64,000 bases of DNA from DASRPD01 sp035646535. GTDB taxonomy: Bacteria; Actinomycetota; Acidimicrobiia; IMCC26256; JANYLB01. The notes beneath the pieces were generated by a model. That model made no database searches, was not told where the DNA came from, and saw nothing but the letters and a program-made list of their open reading frames with translations. Of the stretch, positions 35,682-43,930 are shown one piece after another. Numbering within the stretch: the first letter of the stretch is position 1; each line of letters opens with the position of its first letter. The translations under genes and the position numbers were made by a program. The DNA lies in contig DASRPD010000098.1 of the NCBI GenBank assembly GCA_035646535.1, positions 53,102 through 117,101 on the forward strand, written 5' to 3'.

Positions 35682-37085
35682 GTGCGAGGAATCGTGAGCG
35701 CGGCCGGGTACATCCCCTTCCGCCGCCTGGCCCGGGCCGACATCCGGGCAACGTTCGGTGCGGGCGGCGGTGCCGGCACCCGCTCGGTCGCGTCCTACGA
35801 CCAGGACACGACGACGCTTGGGGTCGAGGCCGCCCGGCTCGTCCGGCGAGGCGGTAGCGACGGGGGCGGGGTGCCGGCGGTCGACGCGCTCTGGTTTGCG
35901 ACCGCGAACCCCGCGTATCTCGACAAGACCAACGCGGCGGCCATCCATGCCGCGCTGCGCCTCGACACGGCGACGCCGGCGTTCGACTTCGGCGGCGCGC
36001 TGCGCTCCGGCATCGGCGCACTCCGTGCGGCTCTCGACGGCCGGGGCGCGACGCTCGTGGTGAGCTCGGACATGCGGACCGGGCTGCCCACGAGTCCGGA
36101 TGAGTCCGCCGGGGGTGACGGCGCCGCCGCGATCCTCGTCGGCGACGACTCCGACGGCCCGCTCCTGGCTGAGTACCTCGGGGCTGCGTCGGCGACCGAG
36201 GAGTTCATCGACCGGTGGCGCACGCCCGGCGCGCTCCGTTCGAAGGCGTGGGAAGAGCGCTTCGGCGAGACGAAGTACGGCCCGCTCGGCGAGCGGGCCT
36301 GGCGCGAGGCGCTGGCGGCCGCCGGCATCGAGGCCGGCGACGTCGAGTCTGTCGTGGCCACGGGACTTCACGCCCGCGCGACGCGCGCGTTGGCCCGCAT
36401 GCTCGGGGTCGACGCGACACGAGTCGTGGATGACCTCGCGACGACCGTCGGCAACACCGGCACCGCCCACGCGGGACTGTTGTTGGCGAGTGCGCTCGAG
36501 TTGGCGACGCCGGGACAAGTGATCGCGCTCGTCGGTCTCGCCGATGGGGTCGACGTGCTCATCTTCCGCGCGACCGATGCAGTCGTCCGACGGGTTCCGG
36601 CTCGGTCGGTGCAGTCCCAGATCGACGAGGGCGCACCGGTCGCGTACGGCACGTTCCTCTCGTGGCGTCAGATGGTGGAGCTCGAACCGCCGCGGCGCCC
36701 CGAGCCGGCGCGGGTGTCGGCCGCGGCCGCCGGCCGATCGGAGGATTGGAAGTTCGGGTTCGTCGGTTCGCTCGACGAACACGGCACGCCACAGCTGCCG
36801 CCGGTGCCGGGCGCGAGGCGCGTACCGATGGCGGACGCGCCGGCCACGATCGTCACGTTCACGGTTGATCGCCTCGCGTACTCGCCGAGTCCACCGATCG
36901 TGTTCGCCGTCGTCGATTTCGACGGTGGTGGACGGTTTCCGGTCGAGCTCACCGACGTCGACGCCGAGAAGGTCGCGATCGGTGACCGGGTCGAGATGAC
37001 ATTCCGGCGTCTGTCCACCGCGGATGGCATCCACAACTACTTCTGGAAGGCGCGCCCGATCCCGGGTGCGTCCGAAGGGGAATGA
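35682..37085 (+). CDS. HMG-CoA-synthase/KAS-III-like protein fused to a DUF35 OB-fold
   Basis: The 467-residue protein begins VRGIVSAAGYIPFRRL and has the HMGCS/KAS-III thiolase fold to about residue 320, including the GNTGTAHAGLLLASAL region. The usual Ala-Cys-Ala nucleophile after TPAFD is FGGALRSGIGA, without Cys, so condensation chemistry is doubtful. The C-terminal 130 residues (WKFGFVGSLDEHGTPQLPP to YFWKARPIPG) match the DUF35 OB-fold but lack the zinc-ribbon cysteines. It is followed by a thiolase gene. This mirrors the archaeal thiolase-HMGCS-DUF35 complex. Confidence 0.8.
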   Translation: MRGIVSAAGYIPFRRLARADIRATFGAGGGAGTRSVASYDQDTTTLGVEAARLVRRGGSDGGGVPAVDALWFATANPAYLDKTNAAAIHAALRLDTATPAFDFGGALRSGIGALRAALDGRGATLVVSSDMRTGLPTSPDESAGGDGAAAILVGDDSDGPLLAEYLGAASATEEFIDRWRTPGALRSKAWEERFGETKYGPLGERAWREALAAAGIEAGDVESVVATGLHARATRALARMLGVDATRVVDDLATTVGNTGTAHAGLLLASALELATPGQVIALVGLADGVDVLIFRATDAVVRRVPARSVQSQIDEGAPVAYGTFLSWRQMVELEPPRRPEPARVSAAAAGRSEDWKFGFVGSLDEHGTPQLPPVPGARRVPMADAPATIVTFTVDRLAYSPSPPIVFAVVDFDGGGRFPVELTDVDAEKVAIGDRVEMTFRRLSTADGIHNYFWKARPIPGASEGE

Positions 37086-37096
37086 GGAGCGCCGTC

Positions 37097-38287
37097 ATGG
37101 GTTCGCACGGCATCAAGGATCGGGTCGCGATCGTCGGGATGGGATGCACGCGCTTCGGGGAGCGATTCGATTGTGGCCTCGATGATCTGATCATCGAAGC
37201 CGCGACCCAGACCTACGAACACGCCGGGATCGACCGCGACGACGTCGACGCGTACTGGTTCGGCACGGCCCAGAGCGGGATGAGCGGCATCACGCTGGCG
37301 CGGCCGCTGGGGCTCCAGGACAAGCCGGTGACCCGGGTCGAGAACTTCTGCGCGACCGGTTCGGAGGCGCTGCGCCAGGCCGCCTACGCCGTGGCCTCGG
37401 GCGCGTACGACGTGGCGATGGCCGTGGGCGCGGAGAAGGTCAAGGACAGCGGCTACGCGGGCCTGAACGCGTTTCCGGTCCCGTCCGACGGCACGGGTCG
37501 GACGCTCACCGCGGCCGCGATGTTCAGCATGGTCGCGCCCGCCTACGGCGAGAGGTACGGCGTGGACGAGGCGGCGATGCGCGAGGTCCTCGCGCGGATC
37601 GCGTGGAAGAACCACTACAACGGAGCGCGGAATCCGCTCGCGCAGTTCCGCAAGGAGCTGACGACCGAGCGGATTGCGGGCTCACCACCGGTGGCCGGTT
37701 TGCTGGGAGTGCTCGACTGCGCGGGTGTTGCCGACGGTGCGGCGGCGGCCATCGTGGTGCGAGCCGAGGACGCCCGGCGATACACCGATCGTCCGGTGTT
37801 CGTGAAGGCGCTCTCGTTCGTCGCCGGAAACGGCTCGGGTCTCGGCGACCCCGACTACGACTACACGCACTTCCCGGAGGTGGCTGTCAGCGCGCGCGAC
37901 GCGTACGCACAGGCCGGCATCACCGACCCGCGCGCCGAGCTCGCGATGGCCGAGGTCCACGATTGCTTCACGCCGACCGAGCTGGTCCTGATGGAAGACC
38001 TCGGTTTCTCGGCGCGCGGGAAGGCGTGGGAGGACGTGCTCGCCGGCGTGTTCGATCTCGACGGTGCCCTGCCGGTGAACCCGGACGGCGGGTTGAAGAG
38101 CTTCGGTCACCCCGTCGGTGCCTCCGGATTGCGCATGTTCTACGAATGCTGGCTCCAGCTGCGGGGAGAGGCACCGCCCGAGCGCCGGATCGTCGGCGAG
38201 CGGAGTCTCGCGTTGACGCACAACCTGGGTGGCTACCCGGGGGAGATGGTCAGCTTCGTGGGGATCGTGGGGAACCAGCCGGGCTAG
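37097..38287 (+). CDS. Thiolase / lipid-transfer-like thiolase family protein
   Basis: The 396-residue protein has RVENFCATGSEALRQAAYAV with the nucleophilic Cys, HDCFTPTELVLMEDLG, and GLKSFGHPVGASGLRMFYE with the catalytic His. The final Cys of classical thiolases (CxGG) is replaced in THNLGGYPG, as in the SCP-x/Ltp group. ATG 37097 follows AGGAG, while an upstream ATG at 37082 overlaps the previous stop. It should form a complex with the DUF35 fusion protein and cleave or form acyl-CoA, or act as a retro-aldolase. Confidence 0.85.
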   Translation: MGSHGIKDRVAIVGMGCTRFGERFDCGLDDLIIEAATQTYEHAGIDRDDVDAYWFGTAQSGMSGITLARPLGLQDKPVTRVENFCATGSEALRQAAYAVASGAYDVAMAVGAEKVKDSGYAGLNAFPVPSDGTGRTLTAAAMFSMVAPAYGERYGVDEAAMREVLARIAWKNHYNGARNPLAQFRKELTTERIAGSPPVAGLLGVLDCAGVADGAAAAIVVRAEDARRYTDRPVFVKALSFVAGNGSGLGDPDYDYTHFPEVAVSARDAYAQAGITDPRAELAMAEVHDCFTPTELVLMEDLGFSARGKAWEDVLAGVFDLDGALPVNPDGGLKSFGHPVGASGLRMFYECWLQLRGEAPPERRIVGERSLALTHNLGGYPGEMVSFVGIVGNQPG

Positions 38288-38312
38288 ATGCCGTTGGCAG
38301 GTGAGGGGCTGG

Positions 38313-38318
38313 TATTAT
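38313..38318 (+). promoter_or_regulatory. -10 box TATTAT with long 5' UTR of the cold-shock gene
   Basis: TATTAT is the best -10 match between the thiolase and csp genes. It gives a 5' UTR of about 160 nt that is A-rich near the start codon. Long UTRs control translation of cspA-type genes. A -35 box at normal spacing is not convincing. Confidence 0.4.
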
Positions 38319-38486
38319 GGATGGGTCTCGGCGAGCCGTCGGGTGAGTGGTCCCGCAACGGGCACGCCAGCTCTTCGCTTCTCAGTGAGATCTCGCGCCG
38401 CACATCGTGTGACGTGGGGAGTCGAGGCAATCTCAGAACGAAACGATTCAGCAACTGACGACTCAGCAACAGGGAGAGCAAAGAAA

Positions 38487-38687
38487 ATGGCAACCGGATC
38501 AGTCAAGTGGTTCAACGCAGAAAAGGGCTACGGCTTCATTTCGCGTGAAGATGGTGACGACGTGTTCGTCCACTTCTCGGCCATCCAGGGGACGGGCTAC
38601 CGCTCGCTGGACGAGGGTCAGAAGGTCGAGTTCGACGTCGCCCCAGGTCGCAAGGGCGAGGAAGCACAAAACGTCCGGATGGTCTGA
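38487..38687 (+). CDS. Cold-shock protein (CspA family)
   Basis: The 66-residue single cold-shock domain has RNP1 KGYGFISRE and RNP2 DVFVHFSAI, with N-terminal GSVKWFNAEKG. It binds single-stranded RNA and DNA and melts structure. AGGGAGAG precedes the ATG. A long leader (from about 38325) supports temperature control. The small basic-acidic gene follows 29 bp later and probably shares the mRNA. Confidence 0.95.
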   Translation: MATGSVKWFNAEKGYGFISREDGDDVFVHFSAIQGTGYRSLDEGQKVEFDVAPGRKGEEAQNVRMV

Positions 38688-38716
38688 GCTGAGGGCGCCA
38701 AGCACGGGAGGGTCTG

Positions 38717-38995
38717 ATGGCCAGAAAGAGTCGAGCCACGTTCGCGAAGCGGGAGAAAGAACGCGCCCGTCAAGCCAAGCAGGCTGAGAAGCGTGCTCGG
38801 CGCCACCTGACTCCGGATCCGACGTCAGTGCCGATGCCCGAGCCCGTGCCTACGTTCAGCTTCGGTCCAGAGGAAGCGAACGCGGACGAGCCGGGCGTCG
38901 GCGCCGATGTCGATGTCGATACCGATGTCGACATCGACGAGCCCAGTGCCGGAGCCGACGAGTCGGCCGCCGGCGTCGACGGATCGAGCGTCTGA
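38717..38995 (+). CDS. Small protein with basic N-terminus and acidic repeat tail
   Basis: The 92-residue protein has a Lys/Arg-rich helix (MARKSRATFAKREKERARQA) and an acidic Asp-Val tail (DVDVDTDVDIDEPSAGADE). The helix could bind RNA or ribosomes. GGGAGG precedes the ATG. Similar small proteins follow csp genes in other actinobacteria as I recall, but no function is known to me. It is probably disordered outside the helix. Confidence 0.6.
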   Translation: MARKSRATFAKREKERARQAKQAEKRARRHLTPDPTSVPMPEPVPTFSFGPEEANADEPGVGADVDVDTDVDIDEPSAGADESAAGVDGSSV

Positions 38996-39016
38996 GGGAA
39001 ACCGGTGCTGTCGTCC

Positions 39017-40573
39017 TCAGACGGACGAGGGCTCCCGCGCCTCGAGCGGCTGCTCCGCGGCCCGGCCTGCCGGTAGGAACAGCGACGCGAGAAGCGCTAT
39101 GCCCATCACGGCCGCCATGACGAAGAACACCACGCGGCACGATTGCGCGAAGTCGAGCTGCACGGCTTCGTAGAGCTTCTGCGCGGCCGCGCCTTTGCCC
39201 CCGAACCCCGAAGGTGCGCCGCCGGCCGACTGCGACAAGGCGCTCGCGACCTCATCGGCGCGGCTCTTCGAGAGACCCAGGTCGCCGAGCGACGACTCGA
39301 CCTGCGACCGGTTCACCGAGATGAGGATCGTGCCGAGCACGGCCATCCCGAGGCTGGACCCGAAGTTGCGGACGGTCTGGGTGATGCCGGTCGCCTCTCC
39401 GTAGCTCAAGCGCGGCGCGCGGTTGAGCGCGTCGGTGTTCGCCGGGCTCAACATCAGACCGATGCCCGCGCCGGCGAGGACGATGAACGGCCACTGCGAG
39501 CCCAGGGACAGGTCGGTGAGCTTCCATGCCCACAGGCCGAAACCCACCGCGGCGACGAGGTTGCCGAGGATGACTGCCGGGCGTGCCCCGACCTTGTCGA
39601 GGATGCGGCCGCCCACCTGCGAAGCAGGTGCGAAACCGGCGAAGAACACCAGGAGGTACAGGCCCGCGCTCGATGCTGAGTATCCGAGCGATATCTGGGA
39701 GTACATGCTCGCGAAGAAGAAGACCGGCACGAACGCGATCATCGAGATGAACAGCACGACGTTGTCGACGAAGAACGAACGACTGGCGAAGATGCGCATC
39801 TCGATGAGCGGCGACCTCGTGGCCAGCTCGACAACCACGAACACCACGAGAAGGGCCAGCCCACCGGCGATGCAGCCCCAGGTGGCCGGATTCGACCACC
39901 CCCATACGCTCGCCTGCTGCAGACCGAGGACGCTGATGCCCATGCCCGCGGCGATGAGGATCGCGCCGCGGAGGTCGAGGGGGGCTCGCTCGTAGCTGTC
40001 GTCGGGCTTGGACATCACCGTGAGGACGAGCGCAATGATGCCGACTGGGACGTTGACCCAGAAGATCGCGCGCCAGTCCCACTCGCTGAGGAAGCCCCCC
40101 GCGAGTGGTCCGACCGACGTCAGGCCGCCGGCGACCGCGAAGAACACGGCAAGCGCGCGGCCGCGCTCTCGCACCGGGAACGCGCTCACCACGATCGCCA
40201 GGGCGGCCGGGTACATGATCGCCGCGCCTGCGCCCTGGACGACTCGGAACGTCACGATCCACCCCTCGGCGATGTCACCGGTGGGCGTGAGTCCACACAT
40301 GATCGATGCCGAGACGAAGATGATCATGCCGACGAACACCATCTTGCGGTGGCCGAGGGTGTCGGAGAGCCGGCCTCCCAGCGCGAACAGCGCCGCGAGC
40401 GCGAGCAGGTAGCCGTTCACGATCCACTGCACGCCGGTCGCCGAGAGCGCGAGCTCCTTCTGAATCTCCGGAACCGCGATCGAGACGATCGTCATGTCGA
40501 TCGAGGTCATCGCCACGGCAAAGATCATCGCGACCAAGACGAGCTGTTTGCGAGGGTTCGCGGTCGTGGCCAA
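39017..40573 (-). CDS. MFS transporter, DHA2 (EmrB/QacA) family
   Basis: The 518-residue protein has about 14 membrane helices. Motif A is GGRLSDTLGHRKM, motif C-like is GPLAGGFLSEWDWR, and the N-terminal helix carries SIDMTIVSIAVPEIQ with the DHA2 Asp. It exports drugs or lipophilic compounds by proton antiport. It may be co-transcribed with the PAP2 gene upstream (gap about 30 bp). The substrate is unknown. Confidence 0.92.
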   Translation of the reverse strand: MATTANPRKQLVLVAMIFAVAMTSIDMTIVSIAVPEIQKELALSATGVQWIVNGYLLALAALFALGGRLSDTLGHRKMVFVGMIIFVSASIMCGLTPTGDIAEGWIVTFRVVQGAGAAIMYPAALAIVVSAFPVRERGRALAVFFAVAGGLTSVGPLAGGFLSEWDWRAIFWVNVPVGIIALVLTVMSKPDDSYERAPLDLRGAILIAAGMGISVLGLQQASVWGWSNPATWGCIAGGLALLVVFVVVELATRSPLIEMRIFASRSFFVDNVVLFISMIAFVPVFFFASMYSQISLGYSASSAGLYLLVFFAGFAPASQVGGRILDKVGARPAVILGNLVAAVGFGLWAWKLTDLSLGSQWPFIVLAGAGIGLMLSPANTDALNRAPRLSYGEATGITQTVRNFGSSLGMAVLGTILISVNRSQVESSLGDLGLSKSRADEVASALSQSAGGAPSGFGGKGAAAQKLYEAVQLDFAQSCRVVFFVMAAVMGIALLASLFLPAGRAAEQPLEAREPSSV

Positions 40574-40602
40574 GGTGGCGCTCCTCTGTGTCAGCCGGGA
40601 CG

Positions 40603-41550
40603 CTAAGGCCGGCGCGCGGGACCGACGGGGATGTCCAATGGGTCGAGAACCAGGCCGCGTAGGACGAACACGTACGTCGCCATACCCACGACCAGGAGGC
40701 CGAAGATGGCCGACGCGGACGCGAAGTACGCGGTGTCGACGTCGATCGCGTCGAGCCGGTCGAAACGGATGGCGATGGCGACGACCGCGGTTCCCACGAA
40801 CGCGACGCCGAGGGCGATCGCGCCGAGGATCGCGACCACCGGACTGATGAGTGCGCGGCGCGACGGCTCGTCGGGCATCACCGCCGTGTCACCGCCATGG
40901 CGCCGCACCAGCCACGCCGACGCGAGCGATACCCACATGATCACCAGGAGGTAGCTGCCGAGCACGTCACTCGGTCGATGCCAGCCGGTGATGAGGACAC
41001 CTTCACCGATCGCGAGTGCGTAGGCGCCGCCCGCCACCGCGACGACCCCGCGAGCCCGCCGGGGCGCCACCATCACGGCCGCCAGGGCCAGCGACGCCGC
41101 CACCGCGGTATGCCCGCTCGGGAATGATGCAACGTCGCTCGTGCCGTCCGGGGGTATCAGCAACGGGCGGGTGAGGATCACTCGCTTGAGCACCTCCGCG
41201 GTGACGTCGGAGACGCCGATGACCAGCGCGGCGGCGACCGCGAGGTGCCCGCGCCCTCGGGCGAACGCGATCAGGACGATCGCGCCGCCGACGAGAGCGA
41301 TGGATCCGACGTTGATCGTAGCGAGCACGGTCTTGGTGGCGTCCTGGACACGCGGTCGGTCGACTCGCACCTGGCGCTCGAGCGTGGCGGCATCGAGTCG
41401 TTGTCCCCACGCGGTCCGGACGGCCACCGTGTAGAGGGCCGCGAACACCACGAGCGCGACAACGGCCAGTGCGACGAGCTGGTGCGTGCGCCGGCGCGCC
41501 GCGACCGGCGTGTCAGAGGCGACTGATGTGTCGTGCACCGCGGCCATCAT
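40603..41550 (-). CDS. PAP2 superfamily phosphatase, membrane protein
   Basis: The 315-residue protein has the three phosphatase motifs: KRVILTRPL (KX6RP, shortened), ASFPSGHTAVAAS and TGWHRPSDVLGSYL. Six membrane helices surround them. ATG 41550 is preferred, with a second ATG directly after it. It dephosphorylates lipid phosphates such as undecaprenyl pyrophosphate or phosphatidate. The start is only 38 bp from the divergent P450. Confidence 0.88.
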   Translation of the reverse strand: MMAAVHDTSVASDTPVAARRRTHQLVALAVVALVVFAALYTVAVRTAWGQRLDAATLERQVRVDRPRVQDATKTVLATINVGSIALVGGAIVLIAFARGRGHLAVAAALVIGVSDVTAEVLKRVILTRPLLIPPDGTSDVASFPSGHTAVAASLALAAVMVAPRRARGVVAVAGGAYALAIGEGVLITGWHRPSDVLGSYLLVIMWVSLASAWLVRRHGGDTAVMPDEPSRRALISPVVAILGAIALGVAFVGTAVVAIAIRFDRLDAIDVDTAYFASASAIFGLLVVGMATYVFVLRGLVLDPLDIPVGPARRP

Positions 41551-41575
41551 GTTGCGTCGGCGATCGCCATCGCTG

Positions 41576-41581
41576 GATACT
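41576..41581 (+). promoter_or_regulatory. -10 box GATACT, leaderless promoter of the third P450
   Basis: GATACT ends 7 bp before the ATG at 41589 with no ribosome site. Confidence 0.5.
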
Positions 41582-41588
41582 GGCCGGC

Positions 41589-42782
41589 ATGGAGTTCGAT
41601 CCGTTCTCGAGCGACTTCTTCGACGACCCGTACGAGACCTATCGCTGGCTGCGTGATCATGCTCCGGTGTACCGCAACGAGCGGTACGGCTTCTGGGCAC
41701 TGTCGCGCTACGACGACGTCGTTGCGGCCCACCGTGACTGGGAGACGTTCAGCAGCTCGCACGGGGTCACGATCGACCAGCTCATCGACGAGCGGCGTAC
41801 GACGGTCGACGAGAGCATCATCTTCCTCGACCCCCCGGAGCACGAGCGGCTTCGGCGACTCGTGAGTCGTGTCTTCACGCCGAAGGCGATGGCCGATCTC
41901 GAGCCGCTCGTGCGCACTCTCGTCCGCGGTCATGCCGACGCGATCGGCGATGCCACGTCGTTCGATCTGGTGGCGGACTTGGCGGCGCCCTTTCCCGTGG
42001 AGGTGATCTCCACGATCCTCGGCGTGCCCGAACCGGACCGCCAGCAGATCCGGCACTGGGCCGACGAGATGCTGCGCCGCGAGCCCGACAACCCCCAGCC
42101 GACGCAGGCGGGCATGGAGGCCGGGCTCCACATGATTGCCTACCTCCTCGATCTCACCGCCGAGAAACGCGCCCATCCGACCGACGACATGCTCAGCCAG
42201 CTCATCCTTGCCGACGTTCCCGATGACGACGGAGGCACCTACCGCCTCACCGACGGGGAGGTGGCGTCCTTCGGCACGCTGCTCGCCGCAGCGGGCAGCG
42301 AGACCGTGACCAAGCTGATCGGCAGCGGGGCCGTCCTCTTCGCGCAACACCCCGATCAGTGGGAGAAGGTGCTGGCCGATCCGGACGCGCTCGGCGGCGC
42401 GATCGAAGAGATACTGCGCTACTGGGCGCCGTCGCAGTACCAAGGTCGCTTCACCCATTCGGCGGTGACGCTGCACGGCGTGACGATCCCTGCGGATTCT
42501 CCGGTGCTGTTGATCACGGGCGCGGCGAACCACGACGAGCGGGCCTACGCGGACCCGGATCGATTCGACATCGACCGGCCGTTGCAACTGTCGTTGGGGT
42601 TCGGCCACGGCATCCATTCCTGTCTCGGCGCGGCGCTGGCGCGACTGGAGAGCCGGGTCGCGTTCGAGGAGATTCGACAACGGTGGCCCCGCTACACGAT
42701 CGACGAGGCGGGCCTCCGCCGGGTGCAGATGGCCAACGTGGCCGGCTTCTGCAACGTGCCGGCTCGTTCCGGGCCGAGCTGA
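41589..42782 (+). CDS. Cytochrome P450
   Basis: The 397-residue protein has the I-helix LAAAGSETVTKLI, the ExxR motif EEILRYWAP and the haem loop FGHGIHSCLGAALARLESR with the Cys ligand. The I-helix keeps the acid-Thr pair (E-T), then Val where others have Thr. It stands alone between a PAP2 gene and a small membrane protein, so its substrate cannot be judged from context. Confidence 0.92.
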   Translation: MEFDPFSSDFFDDPYETYRWLRDHAPVYRNERYGFWALSRYDDVVAAHRDWETFSSSHGVTIDQLIDERRTTVDESIIFLDPPEHERLRRLVSRVFTPKAMADLEPLVRTLVRGHADAIGDATSFDLVADLAAPFPVEVISTILGVPEPDRQQIRHWADEMLRREPDNPQPTQAGMEAGLHMIAYLLDLTAEKRAHPTDDMLSQLILADVPDDDGGTYRLTDGEVASFGTLLAAAGSETVTKLIGSGAVLFAQHPDQWEKVLADPDALGGAIEEILRYWAPSQYQGRFTHSAVTLHGVTIPADSPVLLITGAANHDERAYADPDRFDIDRPLQLSLGFGHGIHSCLGAALARLESRVAFEEIRQRWPRYTIDEAGLRRVQMANVAGFCNVPARSGPS

Positions 42783-42826
42783 CCGACGCCGGCAGGCTTG
42801 GCCGAGCCAGACCCGCGACCGGAGCC

Positions 42827-43096
42827 TCAGCCGAAGATCCCCCAGAGGATCACGCCGACGTACATCGCGGCGAGGAGCCCCAACCCGCCGACGACCAGCA
42901 CCTGGGCGATCTTCTTCTGGCGTCCACCGCGACGGTTGATGCCGACCACGAAGCGCTGGAGCCTCTCGATCTGGCCCTCGAAGGTGAACGCCGCGTTCTC
43001 GGGGTCGGGCGATGGTCCCGGTGGCGCCTCTTCCGAGCTGTCCGACCCGTCAGGGCGAGAAGTGCCGTTGTCTTCGGCCGCGGGCTCGGGGTCCAC
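42827..43096 (-). CDS. Small membrane protein
   Basis: The 89-residue protein has an acidic, disordered N-terminus, a basic stretch (INRRGGRQKKIA) and one C-terminal membrane helix (VLVVGGLGLLAAMYVGVILW). The GTG 43096 is preceded at 6 bp by TACGAT, so the mRNA is leaderless. Similar tail-anchored proteins are seen in related genomes, but I cannot name a function. Confidence 0.6.
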   Translation of the reverse strand: MDPEPAAEDNGTSRPDGSDSSEEAPPGPSPDPENAAFTFEGQIERLQRFVVGINRRGGRQKKIAQVLVVGGLGLLAAMYVGVILWGIFG

Positions 43097-43102
43097 GGCC
43101 GC

Positions 43103-43108
43103 ATCGTA
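43103..43108 (-). promoter_or_regulatory. -10 box TACGAT, leaderless promoter
   Basis: TACGAT on the minus strand ends 6 bp before GTG 43096 with no ribosome site. Confidence 0.5.
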
Positions 43109-43146
43109 GGCCCCGAGCCGGTGGACGCCTGCGGCGGGGGTGGCGC

Positions 43147-43152
43147 TACGCT
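43147..43152 (+). promoter_or_regulatory. -10 box TACGCT, leaderless promoter of the DUF3039 gene
   Basis: TACGCT ends 6 bp before GTG 43159. With the divergent box at 43103-43108 it makes a compact back-to-back promoter pair. Confidence 0.55.
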
Positions 43153-43158
43153 CGATGT

Positions 43159-43416
43159 GTGCCCGCGCAGACTGCAACTCCGGTCGAGACACCCACGGAG
43201 GCGCCCGTCGCGCGTCCTGTCCCGGTCGAAACCGATGGTGGTGAGCACGACCGGTTCGCCCATTACTGTCGCAAGGACGACATCGTGCGGGCAACCGTCA
43301 CCGGCGAAGCCATCACCGCATTGTGCGGCAAGAAGTGGGTGCCGGTGCGCGACCCGTCGTCGTACCCGATCTGTCCGACCTGCAAGGAGCGCAAGGCCGC
43401 CGGCTGGACGCTCTGA
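43159..43416 (+). CDS. DUF3039 domain-containing protein
   Basis: The 85-residue protein has HYCRKDDIVRATVTG, ALCGKKWVPVRD and ICPTCKERKAAGW. The conserved His, Cys, Cys and CxxC form a likely zinc ribbon. The family is limited to actinobacteria. It precedes the DUF3499 gene by 40 bp, though that gene has its own promoter. No activity is assigned. Confidence 0.8.
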   Translation: MPAQTATPVETPTEAPVARPVPVETDGGEHDRFAHYCRKDDIVRATVTGEAITALCGKKWVPVRDPSSYPICPTCKERKAAGWTL

Positions 43417-43442
43417 TCCGCCGATCCGCGTCGTGGCTGCAC

Positions 43443-43448
43443 TACGGT
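43443..43448 (+). promoter_or_regulatory. -10 box TACGGT, leaderless promoter of the DUF3499 gene
   Basis: TACGGT ends 8 bp before GTG 43457, which favours this GTG over the in-frame GTG at 43433. Confidence 0.5.
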
Positions 43449-43456
43449 CGCCGTTC

Positions 43457-43852
43457 GTGGGCGGAGCGTGCGTACGGCAGTTCTGTTCGGCCGTCGCGGC
43501 CGTACGGGTGGACTTCGATGGCCGCGCCCGTGTCGTGTGGATCGATGATCTCGGTGAGGGTCGGCCGGCGGCCGCCATGTGCCTGTGCCGGCATCACGCC
43601 GACACACTCCGGCCGCCCCGCAACTGGGAACTTCGTGATCTCCGGCCCTCGGGAGCTCCTGAGCCGCCCGAGCTGCGCGAACCGGCGGCGACGGCTGAGC
43701 CGGTGCCGACGGTCTCCTTCGATGCTCCGCCCACGCCGGCGATCGAGGAGCCCGTTGCCGGCTGGTCGCCCCGACTCTTCGCCTCAGTCGACGCCGGCCC
43801 CGTGCTCGACGCGAGATCGCCGCTGCTGAGCCGCGCGTTTCGCGGCATCTGA
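43457..43852 (+). CDS. DUF3499 family protein
   Basis: The 131-residue protein starts VGGACVRQFCSAVAAVRVDF, with the paired Cys typical of DUF3499. It has MCLCRHHADTLRPPRNWELR, in which the Cys/His and the RPPRNW pattern match the family signature. The C-terminal third is Pro-rich. The family is found in actinobacteria and may bind metal. No activity is known. Confidence 0.75.
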   Translation: MGGACVRQFCSAVAAVRVDFDGRARVVWIDDLGEGRPAAAMCLCRHHADTLRPPRNWELRDLRPSGAPEPPELREPAATAEPVPTVSFDAPPTPAIEEPVAGWSPRLFASVDAGPVLDARSPLLSRAFRGI

Positions 43853-43930
43853 GCCGCGGGAGACACCTCACGCGCGTACGCGAGACTGGGCGACCTTCAG
43901 AAGGCTGCCCATGCATGCCGATTCAAATCC

